Below are positions 24,185 through 30,665 of a DNA stretch of 41,451 nucleotides, one piece after another; position 1 is the stretch's first letter, and every line of letters begins with the position of its first letter. The notes beneath the pieces were generated by a model that was not told the origin of the DNA, did not search any database, and worked only from the letters and a program-made list of their open reading frames with translations. The translations under genes and the position numbers were made by a program. Origin of the DNA: a virus; IMG/VR virus record IMGVR_UViG_3300044635_000560, positions 1 through 41,451 of that record. The stretch is one strand, 5' to 3'.

Positions 24185-26260
24185 CTAGTCCTTGCGATAG
24201 CGCAGCGTCTCGAACCCGGCCGCGGCCAGCGGCACGTCGGGCGCCCACACAGGCTGCACAGACATGAGCCTGGCGAGGTCGGCACTGCTGTAGCGTTCGC
24301 TGTCGGGGGCCTCGGTGATCAGCTCGTCGTGCACGGTGAGCACGATCTCGTAGCCGGCCTGCTCGATCGCGGCCATGTTGCTGGCCAGCACGTCGCGGGC
24401 CCAGGCCTGCACCAGGTTCTCGACCAGCTTGCCGCCGTAGGTCTTGATCCGAGCCCACTGGCGTGTGTACTGGTTCACGCCCATGTAGCTGATCTGGCCG
24501 TCGTCGTCGACCTCGGGGTTGATGTAGCAGAGGTATCGGCCCGAGGGCAGGCGCACGCGCAGCCAAGCGCCGTCACGGCGCACGGCGATGTTGCGCACAC
24601 GGAAGACCTCGCCCGGGCGGCGGATGGCCTGGCGGGCGGCGTTGCCGAGGTCGGCCCACAGCGACACCGTGGCCGGGTGGGCAGCGCGCCAGGCAGCTTT
24701 CAGGATCTCGCAGGCCACGTACACGCGCTGCGACAGGCCGAGCGTGCGGCGCTTCTTGCTGGCCCACTTCCACATGCCCAGCGCAGCCTCGAGCGCCTCG
24801 GCGCTGGCCACACCCCACACCGCCTCGGCGAGCTCGTCGAGGTCCATCTGGTACACCGCGGCGAATGTCAGGAACGCGGCCACGCCACCCTCGTAGCCCA
24901 GGCCCAGCTCCATCACCTTGCCGATCTGGCGCTGCCACTTCTCGACGTCCTTCGCGTCGATGTTGAACGCGCGGGCGTAGGCCAGCTTGTAGAGGTCGGC
25001 ACCGCGGCCGGCGTCGAACTCGCGGAAGGCGCGCACCTTCCACGTCTCGCCTGCCACGTAGGCCAGGCCACGGCCCTCGATGTTGGACAGGTCCGCGACC
25101 ACCAGCTTCTTGCCGGATGGTGCTACGATGCAGCCACGCACGGTGTTTGCGGTGGCCCGCATTACGTCGTCGATAAGCAGCGGCGCGCAGCCGGCCTTCA
25201 GCGCCTCGATGGCCAGGTCGATCTCGTCCTGCTCCATGTCAGGCCGCGGCATGTTCTGCGGCTGGAACACGCGCCCGGCCCACCGGGCGGTGCGCTGCGC
25301 GCCAGCGAACTGCAGCGTGTTGCGCAGGCGGCCGTCGGCCGAGGTGGCCTTCACCAAGGCCTTGTACTTCGCGGTGCTGGTCTTCGTGGCCTCGAGCCGG
25401 ATCGACAGCAGCAGCTTCACCGCGTCGGGCAGCTCCGGGTCCTCGATCCGGCGGCGCAGCGTGTCGGCCCGCATGTCGGGCAGCTCGACCCCGTACTCCA
25501 TCAGGATGTGCGCCAGCAGCTCGTCGCGCTTGCTGGGGGAGGTGACTTGGCCCGCGGTCAGCGTGCGGGTCTCTTCCTTCAGCCGGGCCTGCTCGGTGGC
25601 CACCGCGTCGATCGCGGCGTGGGCGAGCTCGAGGTCGACGGCGAACCCGCGGTCGTTGATGCGCTGGTCGAGGTGCCACAGCGCGAGCTCTGGCGAGGTG
25701 GCGTTGTAGTTCCAGCCTGGCAGCTTCTTGTGCACGGCGCGCATCGAGACGATGTCCTGGCGGCTGTACTCCAGGAACTCGGCCCACTCGGCGGGGTGCG
25801 TTTCGCGGGTGGCGCGGCGCAGCGTGTGGCCCTTCGGCCTGGGCTTGCAGAAGAGCTGGATCAGGTCACGGCCGCGCTTGTCCTTGGCCTCGTCGCTGGC
25901 CAAGTTCAGGATGCCCGAGAGCTTGTCCAGGCTGCCCGGCAGCCCGTGCGCGAGCGCGCGAACCATCGTGTCCTGCCACCGCTCGACCGGCACGTCGATG
26001 CCCCACACGTGGCGCAGCAGGGTGCGGTCGAACATGGAGTTGTGCGCGACCACCGTCACGCCAGGCGCGCGCAGCCAGTCGCACAGTGCCTTCGACAGCA
26101 GTTTGCCGGTGGTCATGTCCTCGACCATCGGCTCGCCGTCGTCGATCGCCCACTGGGCGACCGTGATCTCGGTGCTGGGGTGCGCGGCGTAGGCGTGCGT
26201 GCCCGCGGCCTTGAGATCGCACTCGCTGTAGGTCTCGCAGTCGAACCAGAGGATGGTCAT
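24185..26260 (-). CDS. DNA polymerase I (family A) with 3'-5' exonuclease
   Basis: 691 residues from ATG at 26260; the longer frame adds only an unlikely basic leader. The exonuclease domain starts at once: LWFDCETYS (D7, E9) and later YSRQDIVSM. The polymerase domain has motif A VVADLSNIEGRG (D390, E395), motif B with RQIGKVMELGLGYEGG, and motif C TVHDEL (D645, E646). The DLSNIEGRG form marks the phage clade found with DUF2815 and DUF2800. It is the replicative polymerase of the phage. A structured leader precedes it. Confidence 0.95.
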   Translation of the reverse strand: MTILWFDCETYSECDLKAAGTHAYAAHPSTEITVAQWAIDDGEPMVEDMTTGKLLSKALCDWLRAPGVTVVAHNSMFDRTLLRHVWGIDVPVERWQDTMVRALAHGLPGSLDKLSGILNLASDEAKDKRGRDLIQLFCKPRPKGHTLRRATRETHPAEWAEFLEYSRQDIVSMRAVHKKLPGWNYNATSPELALWHLDQRINDRGFAVDLELAHAAIDAVATEQARLKEETRTLTAGQVTSPSKRDELLAHILMEYGVELPDMRADTLRRRIEDPELPDAVKLLLSIRLEATKTSTAKYKALVKATSADGRLRNTLQFAGAQRTARWAGRVFQPQNMPRPDMEQDEIDLAIEALKAGCAPLLIDDVMRATANTVRGCIVAPSGKKLVVADLSNIEGRGLAYVAGETWKVRAFREFDAGRGADLYKLAYARAFNIDAKDVEKWQRQIGKVMELGLGYEGGVAAFLTFAAVYQMDLDELAEAVWGVASAEALEAALGMWKWASKKRRTLGLSQRVYVACEILKAAWRAAHPATVSLWADLGNAARQAIRRPGEVFRVRNIAVRRDGAWLRVRLPSGRYLCYINPEVDDDGQISYMGVNQYTRQWARIKTYGGKLVENLVQAWARDVLASNMAAIEQAGYEIVLTVHDELITEAPDSERYSSADLARLMSVQPVWAPDVPLAAAGFETLRYRKD

Positions 26261-26427
26261 GGTGTTCTGTGGCCCGTTCCCCAGCATTGGCGCTTTGCGC
26301 TTGCGTCGCACCACGCCGTCTGAGCCCCGCCCGCTACATCGAAGTGCGGGGGCGGGCGAGGCCGATGCTGGGGCTGAGTCTCTCGGGGGCCAGGCGAAAG
26401 TAGGAGGTAGGTGCGACCCGCGGTTGA
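26261..26427 (-). repeat. Gap with inverted repeat CCCCAGCAT / ATGCTGGGG before the polymerase gene
   Basis: 167 bp without a gene. A perfect 9-nt inverted repeat (26279-26287 and 26365-26373) brackets a G/C-rich inner hairpin near 26328-26358 (CCGCCCGC against GCGGGGGCGG with a 2-nt bulge) and a small GCGC-TTT-GCGC dyad. On the minus strand this lies between the upstream SSB-like gene and the polymerase start, so it would fold in the mRNA. No U-run is present, so it is not a simple terminator. Confidence 0.45.
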
Positions 26428-27018
26428 TCAGACGAACTCTTCGGCGCCAGCGCCTGCAGTCACGTCCTCGAAGTCATCGGCCCGGGCCGGCGCGCTGCCG
26501 AAGGCGTCGCCGTCGGCGCGGAACTGGATGCCCACCAGCTTGCAATTGACCTGCTCGCCGTAGCGGTTGTCGGCGTAGACCTCGACCAGCGCGTTGACGT
26601 AGCACCCGCGGTAGATCGGGTTTCTGGCCGGGTCGGTGATCTCGTTGCGGAACTGGTCGTAGACCTTGGGCTTCTCAGCCTCGGCCTCGGTGTCGCCGCC
26701 CTTGCAGTTGGCCGACAGCACCCAGGTGCCCTCGTAGTGCGGGTTCTTCGCGGCCTTCAGGTCGCCGTCGGCCAGGCAGACCTTGCCCTTGGCGCGGGCG
26801 GCCTTGAGGAACAGCGCGGCCTTGGCGGCATCCTTGAGCTTGGCCTTGGCGGCCTCCTCGATCGCGGCGTTGATTACCGGCAGTTGCGGGTGATCGCCGG
26901 GCACGATCAGCGCAGCGCCGCAGCGGTAGGCTCCGGTGCCCTGGAACTGCTCACCCTTGAAGAGGTTGGGCCAGTCGACGCGGACGTTGTCCAGGCGGAA
27001 GCGGGTAGGTGTGGTCAT
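26428..27018 (-). CDS. DUF2815 ssDNA-binding-like protein
   Basis: 196 residues from ATG at 27018, with AGGAA upstream; the longer start at 27039 would overlap the previous gene. RVDWPNLFKG, YRCGAALIVP, NPIYRGCYVNALVEVYAD and GEQVNCKLVGIQF are the conserved strands of DUF2815, an OB-fold, SSB-like family. The C-terminus is acidic (DDFEDVTAGAGAEEFV), as in SSBs that recruit partners. It lies beside the polymerase and the Cas4-like gene. Confidence 0.85.
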   Translation of the reverse strand: MTTPTRFRLDNVRVDWPNLFKGEQFQGTGAYRCGAALIVPGDHPQLPVINAAIEEAAKAKLKDAAKAALFLKAARAKGKVCLADGDLKAAKNPHYEGTWVLSANCKGGDTEAEAEKPKVYDQFRNEITDPARNPIYRGCYVNALVEVYADNRYGEQVNCKLVGIQFRADGDAFGSAPARADDFEDVTAGAGAEEFV

Positions 27019-27035
27019 GGTTCGGGTTCCTTTTC

Positions 27036-28295
27036 TCAAACGAGGTCGCCAGCCTGGACTTCAAAAGCCTCCGCGACCGGCTGGACGGTGATCGCGGGGC
27101 GGAGGTCGGAGGCAGGGGCGACGCTGGGTGCGCCGTCCTTCTGCACGATGAGGGGTTGCAACTTCGGCCACTGGCGCGGGCCGATGTCGCCGGCCTTGGC
27201 CAGCTTCTCGGCAGTCGTCGGGCTGATCAGCTTCAGGTCGTAGGCTTTCTCGACGGGCAGCCGGAACTGCTCGCGCAGCACCTTCTCAGCCTCAGCAGGA
27301 TCGGCCCACTGGCGGGCGCCGCGCTTGCCGGGCACCAGCTTGTAGCCGGGCACCGGCTCGCCGTTCGACAGGCGTCGCAGCGACTCGGCGCGCACCGCCT
27401 TGCACCAGTCCTCGATCAGGTCGACCTTGGACAGGCAGGCGGCGAGCCAATTAGCATCGGAAGGCAGTGCGGCGTTGGGTGTTGCGGTGACAAAGTCAGC
27501 GAACTCATCTGGCGACGCGGCGGCCACGCCATGCACCTCAATGGATACCTCGTTGCGCAGCGCCGGGCAGGTGGCCTTGGCGCGGCACCAGCGGCACTGG
27601 TCGCCCGAGCGCAGGAACGTCTCATCCCACTTGCTGGTGCCGTGCGTTTGCTTGGCCGCCAGCACACTGGTGGCGCCGCTGCGTGCGGTCGATGTCAGCC
27701 AATGCACCAGCGCTTGGCGCGGCAGCGACCACTCGCTGGGTGCCTGGCGCACGCGGGGCTGATGGATCACGAGGCGCACGGTCTCGATGTCAATCCCGAG
27801 CGCTTCCATCTCCAGCAGCTTGCCGCCGGCGTACAGCATTATCTGCTCGTTGTGCATGGCGTCGACCTCAACACCGCGGCCGGTCTTCAGGTCGTGCACC
27901 TGGAGCTCGGTGCCGATCACCGCGGTGGCGTCGGCCGTGCCCCAGGCCAGGCTCTCGTCTACCTGCAGCCAGGCGGCGTAGTTGGTGCGGGTCTCGGACT
28001 CGAACAGGTCGGCGCCTGCGGTCATCTCCTTGAGGTTGCCGAGGTAGGTCTGCACGCAGTCGGCCATCTCGTCGTCGACGACAAAGTCGTACCCGTCCTG
28101 CTGGTAGGCCTGCCCGATGTAATCGGCCGCGGCCTTGCCGGTGGTCAGGCACCTGTCGGCCACCTGGTGCGCGACGCTGCCCCAGGCGGCGTACTCGCTG
28201 GTGTTGTCCGGCTGGCCCTCGGACAGCACGACGCTGCCCGGGCACGCGAGCCAGCGGCTTGCGGCGCTGGCACTGAGCTTGGAATGCGCGCTCAT
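27036..28295 (-). CDS. DUF2800 Cas4/RecB-like nuclease
   Basis: 419 residues from ATG at 28295 (GGAG 6 nt upstream). The nuclease core shows WGTADATAVIG, the D135-x-K137 motif in VHDLKTGRG, and NEQIMLYAGG. A Cys at 18 (WLACPGS) plus C234, C237 and C243 (CRWCRAKATC) match the 4Fe-4S cluster of Cas4/AddB-type nucleases. DUF2800 proteins occur with DUF2815 and PolA in phage replication modules and probably process DNA ends for recombination. The C-terminal 120 residues are an extra helical region. Confidence 0.85.
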   Translation of the reverse strand: MSAHSKLSASAASRWLACPGSVVLSEGQPDNTSEYAAWGSVAHQVADRCLTTGKAAADYIGQAYQQDGYDFVVDDEMADCVQTYLGNLKEMTAGADLFESETRTNYAAWLQVDESLAWGTADATAVIGTELQVHDLKTGRGVEVDAMHNEQIMLYAGGKLLEMEALGIDIETVRLVIHQPRVRQAPSEWSLPRQALVHWLTSTARSGATSVLAAKQTHGTSKWDETFLRSGDQCRWCRAKATCPALRNEVSIEVHGVAAASPDEFADFVTATPNAALPSDANWLAACLSKVDLIEDWCKAVRAESLRRLSNGEPVPGYKLVPGKRGARQWADPAEAEKVLREQFRLPVEKAYDLKLISPTTAEKLAKAGDIGPRQWPKLQPLIVQKDGAPSVAPASDLRPAITVQPVAEAFEVQAGDLV

Positions 28296-28297
28296 GC

Positions 28298-28750
28298 TCA
28301 GCTCCGTGCGGCGATCGCCTCGGTCACCAGGCGGTGGGCCGCGGGCCACTGCTCGGGCTTGAGCAGCTTGAATGTGTCGGCGCCCAGACTCTTGGCGATC
28401 GGCACGGCGGCCGTCGGGTCGAGCTTGTGCAGCGCGAGCACCTGCTTGGTGAGTTCGGCGTAGGTGATCTCAGCCGGCGCAGAGGGTGCAGCGGCAGGCG
28501 CTGCCGTGGGCTTCTCGGCCACCGGCTGCGGCGTGGCCGGCGCGGGCGCAGCGGGTGCCGGGCTCGGGGCCGCCTCGGCAGTAGGCTGGGAAGGGGCAGT
28601 TGGCGCAGCGGGTGCCGGCTTGGCCGCCGGCTTCGTGGGCTTTGGGGCGATGGCCGCCTCCGCGGTGACGACAGCGGCGGCGCCGTCGACCTTGGCCAGC
28701 AGCGCGGCGGCTGCGGCGACGTCGGTGAACTGGAAGGTGATCGTGATCAT
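28298..28750 (-). CDS. Ala/Pro-rich linker protein (150 aa)
   Basis: A short N-terminal segment (MITITFQFTDVAAAAALLAK) and a folded-looking C-terminal segment (EITYAELTKQVLALHKLDPT, FKLLKPEQWPAAH) are joined by about 65 residues of Ala-Pro-Lys repeats. Such bipartite proteins are common in replication modules next to DUF2800 and could tether partners. Function unknown. Ends 2 nt before the downstream gene. Confidence 0.6.
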   Translation of the reverse strand: MITITFQFTDVAAAAALLAKVDGAAAVVTAEAAIAPKPTKPAAKPAPAAPTAPSQPTAEAAPSPAPAAPAPATPQPVAEKPTAAPAAAPSAPAEITYAELTKQVLALHKLDPTAAVPIAKSLGADTFKLLKPEQWPAAHRLVTEAIAARS

Positions 28751-28753
28751 GGT

Positions 28754-29122
28754 TCAGGCCTCCTGGGCGGTCACGCGGTTGATGTAGTCACCGATGGTGA
28801 CGTCGGGCTTGGTGGTGCTGCGTCCAAGGGCGGCGAGCTCCTCGAGCGTGTACGGCTGGGCGCGGTCTTCCGACTGGTCCCGCTGGGTGCCTTGCCAGGC
28901 GCCGGTGGGCGACAGCAGGCGGAACCGCTCGCTCGCGCCGGCCGACTCGTTGGCGCGGACCAGGGCCTGGGCGGCGTCCTCGGGGCTGCTGAACGTCTCG
29001 ATGGACATCAGCGTCAGCCCGTCGTAGCAGGCCAGCACGTAGCGGCCCTGGCTGCGGAAGTTCTCGACGGCTGTGGAGAAGGCCTTCTCGTTCAGTCGGT
29101 TGATGGTGTTCAGATCGTGCAT
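28754..29122 (-). CDS. Hypothetical early protein (122 aa)
   Basis: ATG at 29122 lies just downstream of the promoter at 29150-29177, so it heads the DUF2800-DUF2815-polymerase operon. The protein is mixed alpha/beta (MHDLNTINRLNEKAFSTAVE, YVLACYDGLTLMSIETF), soluble, and not recognised. Confidence 0.6.
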   Translation of the reverse strand: MHDLNTINRLNEKAFSTAVENFRSQGRYVLACYDGLTLMSIETFSSPEDAAQALVRANESAGASERFRLLSPTGAWQGTQRDQSEDRAQPYTLEELAALGRSTTKPDVTIGDYINRVTAQEA

Positions 29123-29149
29123 GATGTGTTTAGCAGTTGAGAGAGGTGA

Positions 29150-29177
29150 ACTGTAGCAGAAGCTACAGGGTGGTCAA
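29150..29177 (-). promoter_or_regulatory. Early promoter with CTGTAGC-AGAA-GCTACAG palindrome
   Basis: On the minus strand: TTGACC (29172-29177), 16-nt spacer, TACAGT (29150-29155) preceded by TGC, an extended -10. The palindrome with perfect 7-nt arms (29151-29168) overlaps the spacer and the -10. TGCTACAGTTCAC is shared with the 29574 promoter. A half-site TAGCA lies at 29131. Confidence 0.7.
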
Positions 29178-29530
29178 GCGGCTTGCGCCACGGGACCCGA
29201 CAGGCGGGTGCCGTCGGGGAGGATGAAGAACTCGGGGTTGAACTCGCCCCAGGCTTCAGAGCGGGGGCCGATCAGCTCACCCTTGCCGATGCTGGGGGTG
29301 TAGACCGCGATGCAGTCCTGGCTCAGCAGTTGCGCCAGGTGGTAGACCTTGTGCCAAGCGGCGGCACCGTCGGTGAACTGGACGCAGGCGATGCAGGTCA
29401 GCTCGGTGTCAGAGTGCTTGAACTCAAACGACGCGGCACCGAAGGTGGCGATGACCTCGCGGATCGCGGTGCCCGAGCCGATGTTGCTGTTGCCGTTGAC
29501 TGCCAGGCCGATGTTCAGAATGACGTCCAT
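29174..29530 (-). CDS. Hypothetical early protein (118 aa)
   Basis: ATG at 29530 with GGAG 8 nt upstream; the longer frame reads through the promoter and is rejected. MDVILNIGLAVNGNSNIGSG and later strands (FKHSDTELTCIACVQF, WHKVYHLAQLLSQDC, NPEFFILPDG) suggest an alpha/beta fold. Similar small proteins occur in phage early regions without known role. Its stop overlaps the -35 element of the next promoter. Confidence 0.6.
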   Translation of the reverse strand: MDVILNIGLAVNGNSNIGSGTAIREVIATFGAASFEFKHSDTELTCIACVQFTDGAAAWHKVYHLAQLLSQDCIAVYTPSIGKGELIGPRSEAWGEFNPEFFILPDGTRLSGPVAQAA

Positions 29531-29573
29531 GTCGTTGCTCCAGTTACTGCAGCGTCCTTGCTGCGATGTGTGA

Positions 29574-29601
29574 ACTGTAGCACATGCTAAAACGCAGGCA
29601 A
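29574..29601 (-). promoter_or_regulatory. Early promoter with TAGCACATGCTA operator
   Basis: On the minus strand: TTGCCT (29596-29601), 16 nt, TACAGT (29574-29579) with the TGC extension. TAGCACATGCTA (29578-29589) is identical to the 24149 site. The leader to the ATG at 29530 is about 37 nt. The terminator of the upstream transcript lies directly before it. Confidence 0.7.
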
Positions 29602-29602
29602 C

Positions 29603-29628
29603 AAAAAACCCCACACGTTGGTGGGGTT
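29603..29628 (-). terminator. Rho-independent terminator
   Basis: Read on the minus strand: AACCCCAC, a 6-nt loop, GTGGGGTT, then a run of T. An 8-bp stem (29607-29614 with 29621-29628) and U-tract (29603-29608) form a classical terminator. It ends the short leftward transcript of the repressor-like gene and the 50-residue membrane protein. Confidence 0.85.
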
Positions 29629-29648
29629 CTCGTTCATCTACCTCGAGA

Positions 29649-29801
29649 TCAGAGGTGCAGCAGGGTCACCAGCAGCAGGGTCACCAGCGAGATGGCCAAG
29701 GCCCACCGCACCTGCCGGCGCAGATCCCCCAACGGGTCGTCCCACACGCCGCCGTGCTCGATCAGGTACGCGATCCTCTGCTTGATCTCTTCGTTGCTCA
29801 C
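29649..29801 (-). CDS. Small membrane protein (50 aa) after the repressor
   Basis: GTG at 29801 overlaps the stop of the repressor-like gene (GTGA), so it is translationally coupled. The acidic N-terminal part (SNEEIKQRIAYLIEHGGVWD) is followed by one strong membrane helix (WALAISLVTLLLVTLLHL) at the very C-terminus. A tail-anchored protein co-expressed with a repressor would fit a superinfection or membrane-signalling role; this is inference. Confidence 0.6.
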   Translation of the reverse strand: MSNEEIKQRIAYLIEHGGVWDDPLGDLRRQVRWALAISLVTLLLVTLLHL

Positions 29802-30223
29802 TTGCCGCTCCCTCGGAGTAGGTTGGTCAGTTGCTTGATGTGGTTCTCGTCCAGGCGGCCGGTCAGCTTGGCGCGGTCGTAGGCGAGCTGCACAAGGGTG
29901 CCGTAGGTCTCGGGGTCAGGTCTGAGACCCGCGTCACGAAGCACGGCGGCCACCGCCTTGACGACCTCAGTCAATGCTTGGTCGTTGAGTGGTTGGCCCC
30001 CGGCCGGGTGGTCCTGGTCCATCCAGCCGGCCGGCAGGCCCAGCTTCGTCTCGATCTCGCGTGCGGTCTTCTCGCTGATCTCGCGCGAGGGCCTGGGCCC
30101 GGCGATCTGCGCCAGGTAGGACCCGTTCGCGTGCCCAAGTTTGCGAGACAGGGAGGTGGGCCCGCCCCACTGGCCGATGAGCCGGCGCAGGTTCTCCCGC
30201 CTCGTGTCGTACACCGTGATCAC
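29798..30223 (-). CDS. CI/C-like phage repressor
   Basis: 141 residues from GTG at 30223; ATG at 30244 and GTG at 30216 are alternatives. Residues 7-60 (YDTRRENLRRLIGQWGGPTS, LSRKLGHANGSYLAQIAG, EISEKTAREIETKLGLPAGW) are a lambda-repressor-like helix-turn-helix of a kind common in proteobacterial phages. The rest is a helical domain with no LexA-like peptidase motif. It is divergent to the gene at 30309. Probable controller of the TAGCA-N2-TGCTA operators. Confidence 0.75.
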   Translation of the reverse strand: MITVYDTRRENLRRLIGQWGGPTSLSRKLGHANGSYLAQIAGPRPSREISEKTAREIETKLGLPAGWMDQDHPAGGQPLNDQALTEVVKAVAAVLRDAGLRPDPETYGTLVQLAYDRAKLTGRLDENHIKQLTNLLRGSGK

Positions 30224-30308
30224 CCGCCTACATTGGCACGTCATAGCAGGCTGTGCAAGCACTTTACAAAATGCTACAGTCGGGCCCCCACTTCACCTAT
30301 TGACTGCC
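30224..30308. promoter_or_regulatory. Divergent control region between repressor and Cro-like gene
   Basis: 85 bp. On plus, TGCTACAGT (30272-30280) is the same extended -10 as in the leftward early promoters; its -35 (GTGCAA at 16 nt) is weak. On minus, TGC-TATGAC with TTGTAA 18 nt upstream can be drawn. A TAGCA half-site (30244) and GTGC-AA-GCAC dyad (30253-30262) lie between. No strong ribosome site precedes the 30309 ATG. Confidence 0.55.
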
Positions 30309-30662
30309 ATGAGCACGATTACCCCCATGAAGGCCTGGATGATGGCCGCCACCCCCCAGGAGCAGGAGGCGCTGGCCCAGACGGTCGGCACCTCGAGGGC
30401 CATGCTGTACCACTACGCGGGCGGGTTCCGTGAGGTCAGCGCGTCGCGCGCTGGCGAGATCGAGGCTGCGACCAAGGCGATGGCCAAGGCCAGCAAGGGC
30501 CGGCTGCCGGTCGTGTACCGCACCGACGTAGCGGAGGCCTGCCGCGGGTGCGAGTACGCGAGGCGGTGCCTTGGCGACCGCGCCGTCGCCTCGCACTTCC
30601 CGATCGTTGATCCGCGTCAGGCGGATCTGTTCGGTGATTCTGAGGGCGGCACCGCCGACTGA
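30309..30662 (+). CDS. Cro/CII/YdaS-like regulator with Cys cluster
   Basis: 117 residues from ATG at 30309. The N-terminal 60 residues (MKAWMMAATPQEQEALAQTV, GTSRAMLYHYAGGFREVSAS, RAGEIEAATKAM) form a Cro/YdaS-type helix-turn-helix. The C-terminal part adds CRGCEYARRC, which may bind zinc, and ends in a disordered acidic tail. Divergent from the repressor and 3 nt upstream of the primase-helicase, so it likely opens the rightward early operon. Confidence 0.7.
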   Translation: MSTITPMKAWMMAATPQEQEALAQTVGTSRAMLYHYAGGFREVSASRAGEIEAATKAMAKASKGRLPVVYRTDVAEACRGCEYARRCLGDRAVASHFPIVDPRQADLFGDSEGGTAD

Positions 30663-30665
30663 GCG

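Noticed and set aside
24173-24187. Inverted repeat TTAGGG-CAAA-CCCTA as a terminator of the polymerase gene
   Set aside because: Short stem without a following U-run on either strand; it overlaps the polymerase stop and may be chance.
24155-26323. 722-codon plus-strand ORF over the DNA polymerase
   Set aside because: Mirror frame of an unmistakable family A polymerase; no motif in the antisense product.
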